A stretch of DNA of 64,000 nt from Streptomyces sp. Go-475 (lineage in GTDB: Bacteria; Actinomycetota; Actinomycetes; Streptomycetales; Streptomycetaceae), in the NCBI RefSeq assembly GCF_003330845.1, contig NZ_CP026121.1:2275501-2339500 (forward strand). Direction: 5' to 3'. The translations under genes and the position numbers were made by a program. Shown piece after piece: positions 1 to 10,188 of the stretch. The notes under the pieces are model-generated. The model saw nothing but the letters and a program-made list of their open reading frames with translations. It was not told where the DNA came from and searched no databases. How positions within the stretch are numbered: position 1 is the stretch's first letter; every line of letters begins with the position of its first letter.

Positions 1-118
1 CCTCGTAGGAGCCCGTCCTCCGGCTCAGAGGAAGCGGCCCGTGAACACGTCGTCGGGATTCCCACGCCGGGTCCCGGTCGCTGAGGGGTTTCCTGCGGTC
101 GACCGGCAAGATTGAGCC

Positions 119-1015
119 ATGCGACGTATCGCGGTGACCGGCGCATCCGGTCTCATCGGCAGCGCCCTGGTGCGGTCCCTGACCGCGGACGGGTACGAGG
201 TGGTGCGCCTGGTGCGCCGGGCCCCCCGGTCGGCGGACGAGGTCCACTGGGATCCGGAGGGAGGGGACGTGGACGCGGCCGGGCTGGCCGGGTGCCACGC
301 GGTGGTCAATCTGGCGGGGGCGGGGGTCGGCAACCGTCGCTGGACGGAGGCGTACAAGCAGCGGATCCGCGCCGGCCGGGTGCACGGCACGGCGGCGCTC
401 GCCCGGGCGATCGCCTCGCTGGACGAGCGGGACCGGCCGCGGGTTTTCGTGAACGGCAGCGCCATCGGCTACTACGGCGAGACCGGGGACCGTGCCGTCG
501 ACGAGAGCGCCCCGGCGGGCGAGGGCTTCCTGCCGGAGCTGTGTGTGGAGTGGGAGGGAGCCGCTTCGCCGGCCCAGGAGGCCGGTGTCCGCACGGTGTT
601 CACCCGGACCGGGCTGGTCGTGTCCCGCCACGGCGGTGCGTGGGGGCGGCTGTTCCCGCTGTTCCGGGCCGGGTTGGGCGGGCGCATGGGCGACGGGCGG
701 CAGTTCTGGTCGTTCGTCGCGCTGCACGACGAGGTCGCCGCGATCCGGCACCTCATCGACACCGACGGTCTGTCCGGGCCGTTCAACCTCACCGCCCCGA
801 ACCCCGTGACGAACCGTGAGATCACGGCCGCGATGGGACGCGTGCTGCACCGCCCGACGCTGTTCGCCGTGCCCGCGCCCGTCCTGCGGACCGTGCTCGG
901 CGAGATGGCCGGGGACGTGCTGGGCAGCGCCCGGGTGCTGCCGACGCGGCTGCTGGAGTCCGGGTTCCGGTTCGCCTTCCCGGAGATCGAGGGAGCGATC
1001 CGGGCCGCGCGGTGA
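119..1015 (+). CDS. TIGR01777-type NAD(P)-binding epimerase family protein
   Basis: 298 aa, the usual length for the TIGR01777 (YfcH/SulA-like) branch of the extended short-chain dehydrogenases. A glycine-rich nucleotide-binding motif GASGLIG sits at residues 8-14. The family signature SAIGYYGETGD lies near residue 120, and the C-terminal part (from about residue 240) fits the DUF1731 tail. Substrate and reaction are unknown for the family, so the function is not assigned beyond a nucleotide-dependent sugar or lipid reductase/epimerase fold. The start ATG has no good ribosome site. A CAAGAT hexamer ends 6 bases before it, as in leaderless Streptomyces genes. The 118 bases to the left of it show no supported gene. 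Confidence 0.85.
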   Translation: MRRIAVTGASGLIGSALVRSLTADGYEVVRLVRRAPRSADEVHWDPEGGDVDAAGLAGCHAVVNLAGAGVGNRRWTEAYKQRIRAGRVHGTAALARAIASLDERDRPRVFVNGSAIGYYGETGDRAVDESAPAGEGFLPELCVEWEGAASPAQEAGVRTVFTRTGLVVSRHGGAWGRLFPLFRAGLGGRMGDGRQFWSFVALHDEVAAIRHLIDTDGLSGPFNLTAPNPVTNREITAAMGRVLHRPTLFAVPAPVLRTVLGEMAGDVLGSARVLPTRLLESGFRFAFPEIEGAIRAAR

Positions 1016-1230
1016 CGCCGGGCCGGGAGGGCTCCGCCCCGCACACCAGCCTCCTGCGACCCCTTCTTGCCCATGAGGCGTTCGTATGCGACCGCCGTGC
1101 GACCGTGCCCTGTCCATGCGCGACTCCCCCTGACCGATCACGGCCCTACCCTCGTCCAGAACTCGCGTATCCCTGCGGCCTGTTGAGGGCATGACGTCTC
1201 CAGCGCCCGCGCAACCTCGAGGAGGGGCAC

Positions 1231-2637
1231 GTGCTTGAGCCCGCGTACCAGGCGGACGTGGTCGTCGTGGGGGCCGGGGTCGCCGGACTCTCGGCCGCGC
1301 ACCGGCTGACCAGCGCAGGAGTGACCACCATGGTCCTGGAGGCCGCCCACGGCGTCGGCGGCCGCATGGCGACGGAGAAGGTCGACGGCTTCCGGCTCGA
1401 CCGGATCGGCCAGTTGCTGTCCACGGCGTACCCCGAACTACGGCTGACCCCCGGCCTGGGCGGGCTGGTGCTGCGCCCGTTCGCACCCGGTGTCCTGCTG
1501 CACGGCGACGGGCGCCACCACCGCGCGGGTGTCCAGCCGGGCGCAGGGGGCGCACGAGGCGCACTGCACGCGGTGCGTGCGCTGGCGAGTGCGCCCCGGT
1601 CTCCGTCCGCGCCCCGGCCGCCGAGGAGGCCGGTGGCCGTGCCCGGACGGCAGGTCTCCGTGCCCCGGAGCCGGTCCGGCGCCCCGCTGGGCACGGCCGT
1701 CGACCAGGCCCGCCTCGGCGCCGCCCTGACCCGGCTGGCGGGCACCCCGGCGGAGCGGCTGCTGGCCCGCCCGGAGCTGCCCGCCGGTGAGGCCCTGGCG
1801 GCCCGCGGACTGCCCTCCCGGACCATCGACGGCTTCCTGCGCCCGCTGCTCGCCGCCCTGCTGTGCGACCCGGACCTGACGACGTCCAGCCGGTGCGCGG
1901 ACCTCGCTCTGCGGGCCTTCGCCAGCGGCCGGCTGTGCGTGCCGGAGGGCGGCGCCGAGGCCCTGCCGGAGCTGCTGGCCCGGACGCTGCCGGCCGGCAC
2001 GGTGCACACGGGCGTGCGCGTCACGTCCGTCTCGACGACCTCGGTCACCACCGCGGAGCACGGTGAGATCCGGTGCCGGGCGGTGCTGGTGGCCACGGAC
2101 GCCAGGGCCGCGGCGGAGCTGCTGCCCGGGTTGCGGGTGCCGGAGTTCCATCCGGTGACGGTGCTGCACCACACGACCGACGAGCCGCCGGGGACGGGGG
2201 CGTCACTGCTGCTCGACGCGGACCTCGGCGGGCCGGTCGCGCACACGGCGGTGATCAGCGAGGTCGATCCGTCCCGCGCTCCGGCCGGGCGGGCGCTGGT
2301 GTCCTCGACGGTCCTGGGACGGCCGCCGGGGGGTGTGGACACGGCCGTGCGGATGCAGCTGGCGCGGCTGTACGGGATGTCGACGGCGCGGTGGGAGACG
2401 TTGGCCGTGTATCAGACGGTGGAGGCCGTGCCCGCGATGCGGCCGCCGCATGATCTGCGGCGGCCGGTGCGGTTGATCGCCGGGCTGTATGTGTGTGGGG
2501 ATCATCGGGACACCAGTACGGTGCAGGGTGCTCTGCACTCGGGGCATCGGGCGTCGGCGGCGATTCTGGCGGACCTTGGGGCGGGGCAGTCGATGCACGC
2601 TGCCGACCCTGTGCCGACCGTGCCGAGGGCTGCATAG
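1231..2637 (+). CDS. FAD-dependent amine oxidase/desaturase-like oxidoreductase
   Basis: 468 aa with a GTG start preceded by GAGGAGGGG. Residues about 9-40 form a Rossmann FAD-binding unit (VVVGAGVAGLSAAHRL, then the acidic end of beta-2 in VLEAAHGVGGR). The C-terminal FAD motif reads YVCGDHRDTSTVQGA near residue 425. This is the flavin-containing amine oxidase/phytoene desaturase superfamily. The substrate cannot be told from sequence. Residues about 110-160 are an unusually Arg/Pro/Ala-rich stretch between the FAD unit and the substrate domain, a lineage-specific insertion or poorly conserved loop. It has no clear operon partner: a convergent regulator gene follows within 65 bases. Confidence 0.8.
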   Translation: MLEPAYQADVVVVGAGVAGLSAAHRLTSAGVTTMVLEAAHGVGGRMATEKVDGFRLDRIGQLLSTAYPELRLTPGLGGLVLRPFAPGVLLHGDGRHHRAGVQPGAGGARGALHAVRALASAPRSPSAPRPPRRPVAVPGRQVSVPRSRSGAPLGTAVDQARLGAALTRLAGTPAERLLARPELPAGEALAARGLPSRTIDGFLRPLLAALLCDPDLTTSSRCADLALRAFASGRLCVPEGGAEALPELLARTLPAGTVHTGVRVTSVSTTSVTTAEHGEIRCRAVLVATDARAAAELLPGLRVPEFHPVTVLHHTTDEPPGTGASLLLDADLGGPVAHTAVISEVDPSRAPAGRALVSSTVLGRPPGGVDTAVRMQLARLYGMSTARWETLAVYQTVEAVPAMRPPHDLRRPVRLIAGLYVCGDHRDTSTVQGALHSGHRASAAILADLGAGQSMHAADPVPTVPRAA

Positions 2638-2700
2638 GCCCTCTGTCGGGTGCGGGTGGGTGGGGGTTGCTCGCGCAGTTCCCCGCGCCCCTGAGTGCCT

Positions 2701-4173
2701 CTACCCAAGGGCCGCTACTTTGTCGCGGTAGGTCCGCACCGGAGCCGCGTCCTTGTACGGCTCCAGTCGTCGCTCGAAGTCCCTCACGTACTCCACCGCC
2801 CGCACCGAGCGCATCTCGGCCGCCTGGCCCGCCGCCTCCGCGGCCAGCTGGCAGGCCTGGTCGAGTTCGCCGAGGCCCAGGCGGGCGGTGGCGAGGACCA
2901 CGCGGCAGAAGAGGCGGCTGCGGGCGAAGGACGGGGACCGGAGCTGGAGTGAGCGTTCCGCGTGCTGGGCGGCGGCGCGGAACTGCTGCAGGTCGCGGTG
3001 GCAGTGGCCGAACTCGTCGGCGAGCTGGGCCTCGTCGAAGAACTTCGCCCAGTGCGGTACGTCGTCCCCGGGCCGGGCCGTCTCCAGGGCGCGTTCGGCG
3101 CGGACCAGGGCCGCGGTGCAGGCCCGGACCTCGCCGAGCACCCCGTGCCCGCGCGCCTCGGAGGCGTGCAGCAGGGCCTGGACGACGGGCGGGCCGGACG
3201 TGCCGACGCCCTGCTGGGCCACGCGGGCGAGCTGCACGGCCTCCCGCCCGTGCCCGAGGTAGACGGCCTGCCGGCTCATGGTGACCAGCACATACGCCCC
3301 GTACGCCCGGTCCCCGGCCGCCTGGGCGAGCCGGAGCGCCTGCACGAAGTAGCGCTGGGCGAGGCCGTGCGCGGCGATGTCGTACGACGTCCAGCCCGCG
3401 AGCCGGGTCAGATCGGCGGCGGCGGCGAAGAGGCGGCGGCCGGTCTGCTCGCCGTAGGTGCCGCGCAGCATGGGTTCACACTCGTGCTCCAGGTAGCGCA
3501 CGAGGGCCTGGCGGGCGTGACCGCCGCCGTAGGCGTCGTCGAGGGTGCGGAACAGCTCGCCGACCGAGCGCAGGGCGGCGATGTCCCCGGCGGTGACCTT
3601 CTGGCCCGGTCCGCGCTCGGCCTGGCCGCGCTGGCGGGGCAGGGACGGCACGCCCTGCCCGTCCGGGGAGCGCAGGGCGGGGCGGCCCTGTGCCGGGATG
3701 CGGGCGGCGGCCGGCTCGCCCCGGGCGACCTTCTCGTCGGCCCGGCCGATCAGCCAGTCCCGGCTGGGCACGACGAGCCCGGCCGGGGTGAAGGCGATCT
3801 TCCGCAGCTCGGCGTGGCTGCCGGAGTCCTTGCGCCACAGCCCGCTGACGATGTCGACGGCCTCCTCGGGGGTGGCGGCGAACTCCAGCCCCGCGTAGAC
3901 GGGGGCGCAGGCGTCCAGGCCGAGGTCCTGGGCGGTGAGGCGGCGGCCCAGGCGCCGGGTGAAGACCTCGGCGATCAGGGCGGGTGTGGTGCCCCGGGGC
4001 TGCTGGCCGCGCAGCCATCGGGTGACGGAGGTCTTGTCGTATCTCAGGTCGAGCCCGTGTTCGAGACCGAGCTGGTCCACGCGACGGGCGAGTCCCGCGT
4101 TGGAGAACCCCGCTTCTGCGATGAGCGCGGCGAGCTGTCGGTTGGGGGTGCGCTGCGCGGGTCGTTCCGTCAT
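2701..4173 (-). CDS. NsdA-like transcriptional regulator with TPR-type repeats
   Basis: 490 aa from the ATG at 4173, chosen because GGCAGGAGA lies about 10 bases upstream; the open frame itself runs back to 4302. The N-terminal 75 residues (RQLAALIAEAGFSNAGLARR, then a DLRYDKTSVTRWLRGQ stretch) look like a Cro/XRE-type helix-turn-helix in the arrangement seen in the Streptomyces NsdA/NsdB family. The rest is a long helical region rich in Ala/Leu pairs (LAQAAGDRAYGAYVL, AARIP, LGLGELDQACQLA) typical of tetratricopeptide repeats. NsdA-type proteins influence sporulation and antibiotic production; a similar role here is inference. The gene is convergent with the FAD oxidoreductase and divergent from lipB. 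Confidence 0.75.
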   Translation of the reverse strand: MTERPAQRTPNRQLAALIAEAGFSNAGLARRVDQLGLEHGLDLRYDKTSVTRWLRGQQPRGTTPALIAEVFTRRLGRRLTAQDLGLDACAPVYAGLEFAATPEEAVDIVSGLWRKDSGSHAELRKIAFTPAGLVVPSRDWLIGRADEKVARGEPAAARIPAQGRPALRSPDGQGVPSLPRQRGQAERGPGQKVTAGDIAALRSVGELFRTLDDAYGGGHARQALVRYLEHECEPMLRGTYGEQTGRRLFAAAADLTRLAGWTSYDIAAHGLAQRYFVQALRLAQAAGDRAYGAYVLVTMSRQAVYLGHGREAVQLARVAQQGVGTSGPPVVQALLHASEARGHGVLGEVRACTAALVRAERALETARPGDDVPHWAKFFDEAQLADEFGHCHRDLQQFRAAAQHAERSLQLRSPSFARSRLFCRVVLATARLGLGELDQACQLAAEAAGQAAEMRSVRAVEYVRDFERRLEPYKDAAPVRTYRDKVAALG

Positions 4174-4411
4174 CTGCGGTACGGTCTCCTGCCTTCCGGC
4201 CTTGGTGATGTGCGCGGATCGCCTGTGAGCAGGCGTTATGCCTTGCCGAACGGCGCGAATGTAGCGGAGAGTAAGCGTGCGATCACACATTTTCCCGGAC
4301 ATTCATCCGATCGTGTGAGGATTGACCCCGGAACTGACGCGTGCGGGCCGGACGTACAGTGGCTTGGGCGCGATACGTGCCTTACACACCCGTTCGAGGG
4401 AGGCGCTTGCC

Positions 4412-5212
4412 GTGAGTGAGTTGCGGTTCGTCCGCATGGGGTTCGGTGACGAGGCCGTCGAGTACCAGGAGGCCTGGGACGAGCAGCGCCGGGTGCACGC
4501 GGCGCGCTTCGCCGACGAGGTCCCCGACACCGTACTGCTCCTGGAGCACCCCCCGGTCTACACGGCCGGGCGGCGCACGGCGGACAACGAGCGGCCCCTG
4601 GACGGCACGCCGGTCATCGACGTGGACCGCGGCGGCAAGATCACCTGGCACGGCCCCGGCCAGCTGGTCGGCTACCCCATCCAGAAGCTCCCGCGCCCGG
4701 TGGACGTCGTGGCCCACGTACGCCGCCTCGAAGAGGCCCTGATCCGCACGTGCGCGGAGTTCGGCCTGGAGACCACCCGGGTCGAGGGCCGCAGCGGGGT
4801 GTGGGTGCTGGGCGACCCGGTCGAGCAGCGGCCGGCGCTCGGCGGTCTGTCCCTGGACTTCGACCCGCGGCTGCACGACGAGGAGTTCGACCCGCGCCTG
4901 AACGGCCCGGAGTACGCCCCGTCCAACGCCGGTCAGCGCCGCGAGGACCGCAAGATCGCGGCGATCGGCATCCGGGTCGCCAAGGGCGTCACGATGCACG
5001 GCTTCGCGCTCAACGTGAACCCGGACAACAAGTGGTTCGACCGGATCATCCCGTGCGGCATCCGCGACGCGGGCGTGGCCTCCCTCGCCGGTGAGCTCGG
5101 CCGGGACGTGACGATCGAGGAGGTCCTGCCGGTGGTGGAACGCCACCTGCGCGAGGTCCTGGAGAACGCCGAGCCGAAGCCCCGGGAGATCGAGAGGACA
5201 CCGGCGGCATAA
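4412..5212 (+). CDS. lipB: lipoyl(octanoyl) transferase LipB
   Basis: 266 aa from the GTG at 4412 (GAGGGAGG nine bases upstream); this matches the family length, while the longer frame from 4322 adds 30 unconserved residues. LipB moves octanoyl from acyl carrier protein to the lipoyl domains of 2-oxoacid dehydrogenases and glycine cleavage H protein in the cytoplasm. Visible signatures: AGRRT, the substrate-loop [12 protein letters not shown], the catalytic lysine in KIAAIGIRV (Lys181) and the thioester-forming cysteine in IPCGI (Cys215). A short insertion with repeated FDPRL units at residues about 150-170 is typical of streptomycete LipB. It is followed after 95 bases by lipA, the next step. 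Confidence 0.96.
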   Translation: MSELRFVRMGFGDEAVEYQEAWDEQRRVHAARFADEVPDTVLLLEHPPVYTAGRRTADNERPLDGTPVIDVDRGGKITWHGPGQLVGYPIQKLPRPVDVVAHVRRLEEALIRTCAEFGLETTRVEGRSGVWVLGDPVEQRPALGGLSLDFDPRLHDEEFDPRLNGPEYAPSNAGQRREDRKIAAIGIRVAKGVTMHGFALNVNPDNKWFDRIIPCGIRDAGVASLAGELGRDVTIEEVLPVVERHLREVLENAEPKPREIERTPAA

Positions 5213-5307
5213 AAGCGCGCGGGGAGGGGCTGACACCACACAGAGGCATTCAAATCTACGGGCGTACCCTTGAGGGCGCCGAAGAATCAAACGCTAGGGA
5301 GCCGGTC

Positions 5308-6273
5308 GTGTCCGCAGTCGCACCCGACGGACGCAAGATGCTGCGCCTGGAGGTCCGCAACAGCCAGACCCCCATCGAGCGCAAGCCCGAGTGGATCAAG
5401 ACCCGGGCGAAAATGGGCCCCGAGTACACGAAGATGCAGAACCTCGTGAAGAGCGAGGGCCTGCACACGGTCTGCCAGGAAGCCGGCTGCCCGAACATCT
5501 ACGAGTGCTGGGAGGACCGCGAGGCGACCTTCCTCATCGGCGGCGACCAGTGCACCCGGCGCTGCGACTTCTGCCAGATCGACACCGGCAAGCCCGAGGC
5601 GCTCGACCGCGACGAGCCGCGCCGCGTGGGCGAGTCCGTCGTCGCGATGGACCTGAACTACGCCACGATCACCGGCGTCGCCCGCGACGACCTGGAGGAC
5701 GGCGGCGCCTGGCTGTACGCGGAGACGGTCCGGCAGATCCACCAGCAGACGGCGGGCCGTGAAGGCGGCCACACCAAGGTCGAGCTGCTCGCCCCCGACT
5801 TCAACGCCGTGCCGGAGCTGCTGGAGGAGGTCTTCGCCTCCCGCCCCGAGGTCTTCGCGCACAACGTCGAGACGGTCCCGCGGATCTTCAAGCGGATCCG
5901 CCCCGGCTTCCGCTACGAGCGCTCCCTGAAGGTCATCACCGAGGCCCGCGACTACGGCCTGGTCACGAAGTCGAACCTGATCCTCGGCATGGGCGAGACC
6001 CGCGAGGAGGTCAGCGAGGCGCTGAAGCAGCTGCACGACGCGGGCTGCGAGCTGGTCACGATCACGCAGTACCTGCGCCCCTCCGTGCGCCACCACCCGG
6101 TGGAGCGCTGGGTCAAGCCGCACGAGTTCGTGGAGCTGAAGGAGGAGGCCGAGCAGATCGGCTTCTCCGGCGTGATGTCCGGTCCACTGGTGCGCTCCTC
6201 GTACCGCGCCGGGCGGCTCTACCGGATGGCCATGGAGCAGCGGGACGCGCGCGTCGCGGCCCAGGCCGTCTGA
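5308..6273 (+). CDS. lipA: lipoyl synthase LipA
   Basis: 321 aa, GTG start with AGGGAG just upstream. A radical SAM enzyme that inserts two sulfur atoms into protein-bound octanoyl groups to make lipoyl cofactor. The auxiliary cluster cysteines appear as C-x4-C-x5-C ([12 protein letters not shown], near residue 60). The SAM-cluster cysteines follow as C-x3-C-x2-C (CTRRCDFC, near residue 85). The C-terminal RSSYRAG contains the conserved serine that ligates the auxiliary cluster. It lies directly after lipB, and the pair form the two-step protein lipoylation route. A strong hairpin at 6385-6435 probably ends the transcript. Confidence 0.97.
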   Translation: MSAVAPDGRKMLRLEVRNSQTPIERKPEWIKTRAKMGPEYTKMQNLVKSEGLHTVCQEAGCPNIYECWEDREATFLIGGDQCTRRCDFCQIDTGKPEALDRDEPRRVGESVVAMDLNYATITGVARDDLEDGGAWLYAETVRQIHQQTAGREGGHTKVELLAPDFNAVPELLEEVFASRPEVFAHNVETVPRIFKRIRPGFRYERSLKVITEARDYGLVTKSNLILGMGETREEVSEALKQLHDAGCELVTITQYLRPSVRHHPVERWVKPHEFVELKEEAEQIGFSGVMSGPLVRSSYRAGRLYRMAMEQRDARVAAQAV

Positions 6274-6384
6274 CGAACCGTCACCGTCCCGGCCGGGAAA
6301 GGGCGTCGCCGCCCTGCCCGCCACAGGGCGAGACAAGCGTGTGAATTCGCGCACAAGACACTACCCGCCGGTAGCGGCCGATAT

Positions 6385-6435
6385 GACGCGGTCCCGACCG
6401 TCCTCGCAGATGAGGGCACATGTCGGGACCGCGTC
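6385..6435 (+). terminator. hairpin terminator downstream of lipA
   Basis: Perfect 14-bp inverted repeat GACGCGGTCCCGAC (6385-6398) and its complement (6422-6435) with a 23-base loop. It stands alone in the 286-base gap after lipA and before the next gene. No T tract follows, as is usual in Streptomyces. Confidence 0.7.
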
Positions 6436-6559
6436 GCCGTTTCTCGGCTCCCCGCCGGGGCTTCATGGGTGTTTGACCGGTCGGACACGCCCTGGTAACA
6501 CCAATCAGTGACGCTGGACTCACAGCACGTACACCCGCTCCCGAGGGGGGACCTCACCC

Positions 6560-6772
6560 ATGCAGGCCGCGCCCGTTCGCGCCACCGCGATTCCGTCCTT
6601 CACGACCGCCCTGCGTGCCGTCGAGTCGCTGCTGCTGAGCAGCGGTCAGCGCACCGCCCGCCGCAACGCCTGGACCTCCGTGCTGGAGGACCGCCGGCGC
6701 GCCAAGGACCGGGTCGAGGCGCAGCGCGTCCTCGAGCAGTCCGTTTCCCGGTCCGTCTCCGTCCGCCCCTGA
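6560..6772 (+). CDS. small conserved Streptomyces protein, function unknown
   Basis: 70 aa, ATG start with GAGGGGGG about 11 bases upstream. It is predicted to be helical, soluble and strongly basic in the middle, with many Arg/Ala residues (RTARRNAW, EDRRRAKDRVEAQRV). No signal peptide, membrane segment or metal motif is visible. I recall a small gene at this place, between lipA and the DUF4191 gene, in other Streptomyces genomes, which supports it as a real gene, but I cannot name a family. Codon use has the third-position GC bias expected of a coding frame. Confidence 0.65.
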   Translation: MQAAPVRATAIPSFTTALRAVESLLLSSGQRTARRNAWTSVLEDRRRAKDRVEAQRVLEQSVSRSVSVRP

Positions 6773-6834
6773 ACCCGGGCCCCTCCCCCACGGGCCCCGC
6801 GGACACTGCCGTCGTCCGCGCTTGTGGGGCCACG

Positions 6835-6840
6835 TAGACT
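6835..6840 (+). promoter_or_regulatory. leaderless -10 element of the DUF4191 gene
   Basis: TAGACT ends 7 bases before the ATG at 6848 and no Shine-Dalgarno sequence is present, so transcription probably starts at the start codon. Confidence 0.5.
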
Positions 6841-6847
6841 TCGGGGC

Positions 6848-7549
6848 ATGGCGAGGAAGGAAACTGCAGCGGACGCTGCGAACCCCGGGCGACTGAAGCA
6901 GATCGCCCTGACCTACAAGATGACCCGCAGGGCCGACAAGAAGATCGGCCTTGTACTCGCGGCAGTCGGAATCGTCACCTTCGGTGTCTTCCTCGCGATC
7001 GGTTTCTTGATCGGTCACCCCATCTATCTCGGCATCCTGGGCCTCCTGCTCGCCTTCCTCGCGACGGCGATCGTGTTCGGGCGCCGGGCCGAGCGAGCGG
7101 CCTTCGGGCAGATGGAGGGACAGCCCGGCGCGGCGGCGGCGGTGCTCGACAACATCGGCCGGGGCTGGACGACGACCCCCGCGGTGGCGATGAACCGCAA
7201 CCAGGACGTGGTGCACCGCGCGGTCGGCAAGGCCGGCATCGTCCTGGTCGCCGAGGGCAACCCGAACCGGGTGAAGTCCCTGCTCGCCGCCGAGAAGAGG
7301 AAGATGAACCGCATCGTCGCGGACGTCCCCGTGCACGATCTGGTCGTGGGCACCGGCGAGGACCAGGTCGAGCTGAAGAAGCTGCGCACGACCATGCTGA
7401 AGCTGCCGCGCGTGCTGACCGGCCCGCAGGTCACCGCCACCAACGACCGGCTGCGCGCCCTCGGCGACCTGATGAGCAACATGCCGCTGCCGAAGGGGCC
7501 GATGCCGAAGGGCATGCGGCTGCCGAAGGGCGGGCCGAAGGCCCGCTGA
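6848..7549 (+). CDS. DUF4191 membrane protein
   Basis: 233 aa from the ATG at 6848; the open frame extends 8 codons further but the leaderless -10 box fixes this start. Residues about 37-80 hold two adjacent hydrophobic helices (IGLVLAAVGIVTFGVFLAIG and YLGILGLLLAFLATAIVFG). They are followed by a soluble domain with KAGIVLVAEGNPNRVKSLL. This matches the actinobacterial DUF4191 family, often next to lipA and glnA. The C-terminus carries a repeated PLPKGPMPKGMRLPKGG motif rich in Pro, Lys and Gly. Function is unknown; a membrane-associated role is inferred from the helices alone. Confidence 0.85.
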   Translation: MARKETAADAANPGRLKQIALTYKMTRRADKKIGLVLAAVGIVTFGVFLAIGFLIGHPIYLGILGLLLAFLATAIVFGRRAERAAFGQMEGQPGAAAAVLDNIGRGWTTTPAVAMNRNQDVVHRAVGKAGIVLVAEGNPNRVKSLLAAEKRKMNRIVADVPVHDLVVGTGEDQVELKKLRTTMLKLPRVLTGPQVTATNDRLRALGDLMSNMPLPKGPMPKGMRLPKGGPKAR

Positions 7550-7591
7550 TCCCCGCACACGTACGGGGAGCTGATCCCCGCACACGTACGG
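7545..7591. repeat. 22-bp direct repeat at the 3' end of the DUF4191 gene
   Basis: GCTGATCCCCGCACACGTAC-GG occurs twice (7545-7566 and 7570-7591). The first copy covers the stop codon, so the second is probably a small tandem duplication of the gene end. Confidence 0.6.
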
Positions 7592-7630
7592 CGAAGGGGC
7601 GCCCGGAGTGGTCCGGGCGCCCCTTCGCCG
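7589..7630. terminator. bidirectional terminator between DUF4191 and RDD genes
   Basis: Perfect 18-bp stem (7589-7606 with 7613-7630) with a 6-base loop, placed between two convergent genes. Confidence 0.85.
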
Positions 7631-7658
7631 TTCGTCCTCGTCGTCCGTGCCGGCCGTG

Positions 7659-8126
7659 TCAGATGCGTACCTCGACCGTGCCCGCCAGCCGGTCGTGCAG
7701 GCCGCGGCCGTCGCGGTCCCAGATCAGGGCGGGGATGGCGAGGAAGAGCAGGACCGTGCGCAGGGCGGAGCGCCAGGGGCTGACCCGGCCGGTGTCCAGG
7801 GCGAGCACCCGCAGGCCGAGGAGCCGCTTGCCCGGGGTGAAGCCCACCGTACCGACCGTGAGCACCATCAGGACGAACATGATGAGCGGCGCCCAGATCT
7901 GCGCGGCCTCGTTGTAGCTCTGCGTGATGAGGCCGTATGCGATCAGGAGGCTCAGGCCCCAGTCCACGGCCAGGGCGGCGAGGCGGCGGCCCGGGCGGGC
8001 CATCGAGCCGGGTCCCTCCTCGGGCAGACCGAGCTGCTCGCCCCGGTATCCGAAGTCGACACCGGCCTCTTCCGCGGCCGCGCGGGGCCCGGAGAGCCAC
8101 GATCCGAGTGCTTGCCTGTTGTCCAC
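7659..8126 (-). CDS. RDD family membrane protein
   Basis: 155 aa, GTG start at 8126. The middle shows the RDD-family pattern: RPGRRLAALAVDWGLSLLIA (residue 44 on, with the conserved Arg and Asp), a second helix (WAPLIMFVLMVLTVGTV), then TPGKRLLGLRV and a final helix region ending DRDGRGLHDRLAGTVEV. The helices predict about three membrane spans with a soluble N-terminal 40 residues. RDD proteins are poorly understood; some act in ion or sodium homeostasis. It is transcribed away from glnA, and its promoter lies in the same 210-base gap as the GlnR operator, but no direct link is shown. Confidence 0.85.
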   Translation of the reverse strand: MDNRQALGSWLSGPRAAAEEAGVDFGYRGEQLGLPEEGPGSMARPGRRLAALAVDWGLSLLIAYGLITQSYNEAAQIWAPLIMFVLMVLTVGTVGFTPGKRLLGLRVLALDTGRVSPWRSALRTVLLFLAIPALIWDRDGRGLHDRLAGTVEVRI

Positions 8127-8201
8127 CCGTCCACGGTACTGCGCCCGTAAATGACCAGGGCACGGCGGGGTGTGTCCGGGCTACGGTGTGAGGGGAGCCG
8201 G

Positions 8202-8239
8202 TTAACTTGTGCGAAACAAATGAGTCACGCCAGAGAAAT
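8202..8239 (+). promoter_or_regulatory. GlnR operator of glnA
   Basis: Four half sites at an exact 11-base period: TTAAC (8202-8206), GAAAC (8213-8217), GTCAC (8224-8228), GAAAT (8235-8239). This matches the known Streptomyces GlnR box, two gTnAc-n6-GaAAc units separated by 6 bases. It ends 97 bases before the glnA start, as expected for nitrogen control by GlnR. Confidence 0.88.
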
Positions 8240-8336
8240 CACCCGTCCCTAGGGTCGAGGTCAGCGTGTGCCACCCGCACTGGCCGCACGAACGAACTAC
8301 CACCCCGGCGGGACGGTCGGGAGTAGGAGGAGCTGG

Positions 8337-9746
<1,410 letters not shown>

Positions 9747-9768
9747 TCGACGCCCCCGTCGTACCTGT

Positions 9769-9803
9769 GGTGCCCCCGTCTCCTTCCCGGAGGCGGGGGC
9801 ACC
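9769..9803 (+). terminator. glnA terminator
   Basis: 15-bp stem (9769-9783 with 9789-9803, one G-T wobble) and a 5-base loop, 23 bases after the glnA stop codon. Confidence 0.85.
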
Positions 9804-9890
9804 GTCGTATGCCCGGATCCCGCTTCACAGACGGGCCCCGGACAGGGGATTATCAGTACTGACACTGTTGTTCGAGGAAGGTTTACGGGG

Positions 9891-10151
9891 ATGTCCGAAC
9901 GGCACGACGACGAGCGGGAGTTCGACCTCAGATGGGCGGACAGCGCCGAGCACAAGGAGCCCTCGGCCCGTGCCCGCATGCTCGCCGCCCGGTGGAAGGA
10001 CAACCCGCCCGGGCCCGTACCGTTCCGCGCCGACCCGGAGCACGTGGGCTCGCGCCGCCGGTCCTCCTGGGTGTCGACGGTCGTGGTGCTCGGCTGCGTG
10101 GCGGCGGTGATCGTGCTGCTGGGGTACATCAACTTCCGGGCCCCTTACTAG
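9891..10151 (+). CDS. small single-span membrane protein, function unknown
   Basis: 86 aa. The N-terminal 55 residues are highly charged (SERHDDEREFDLRWADSAEH, then ARMLAARWKDNPPGP). One hydrophobic helix follows near the C-terminus (STVVVLGCVAAVIVLLGYI) and a short tail NFRAPY. No signal peptide; the topology is probably N-in tail-anchored. I recall small membrane proteins like this after glnA in Streptomyces but know no function. The ATG is preceded by GAGGAAGG about 10 bases away. The next gene starts 37 bases after its stop. Confidence 0.7.
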   Translation: MSERHDDEREFDLRWADSAEHKEPSARARMLAARWKDNPPGPVPFRADPEHVGSRRRSSWVSTVVVLGCVAAVIVLLGYINFRAPY

Positions 10152-10174
10152 GCAGCCGCCCCTGGCGGGGCTGC

Positions 10175-10180
10175 TAGCCT
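10175..10180 (+). promoter_or_regulatory. leaderless -10 element of the cupin gene
   Basis: TAGCCT ends 8 bases before the GTG at 10189 and no ribosome-binding site is seen between them. Confidence 0.45.
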
Positions 10181-10188
10181 CCGGGCCC

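Noticed and set aside
25..465. A minus-strand frame at the left edge
   Set aside because: It overlaps the epimerase gene in antisense and has no recognisable domain.
1146..2342. A 398-codon minus-strand frame over the FAD oxidoreductase
   Set aside because: Ser/Arg/Pro-rich composition of a high-GC shadow frame.
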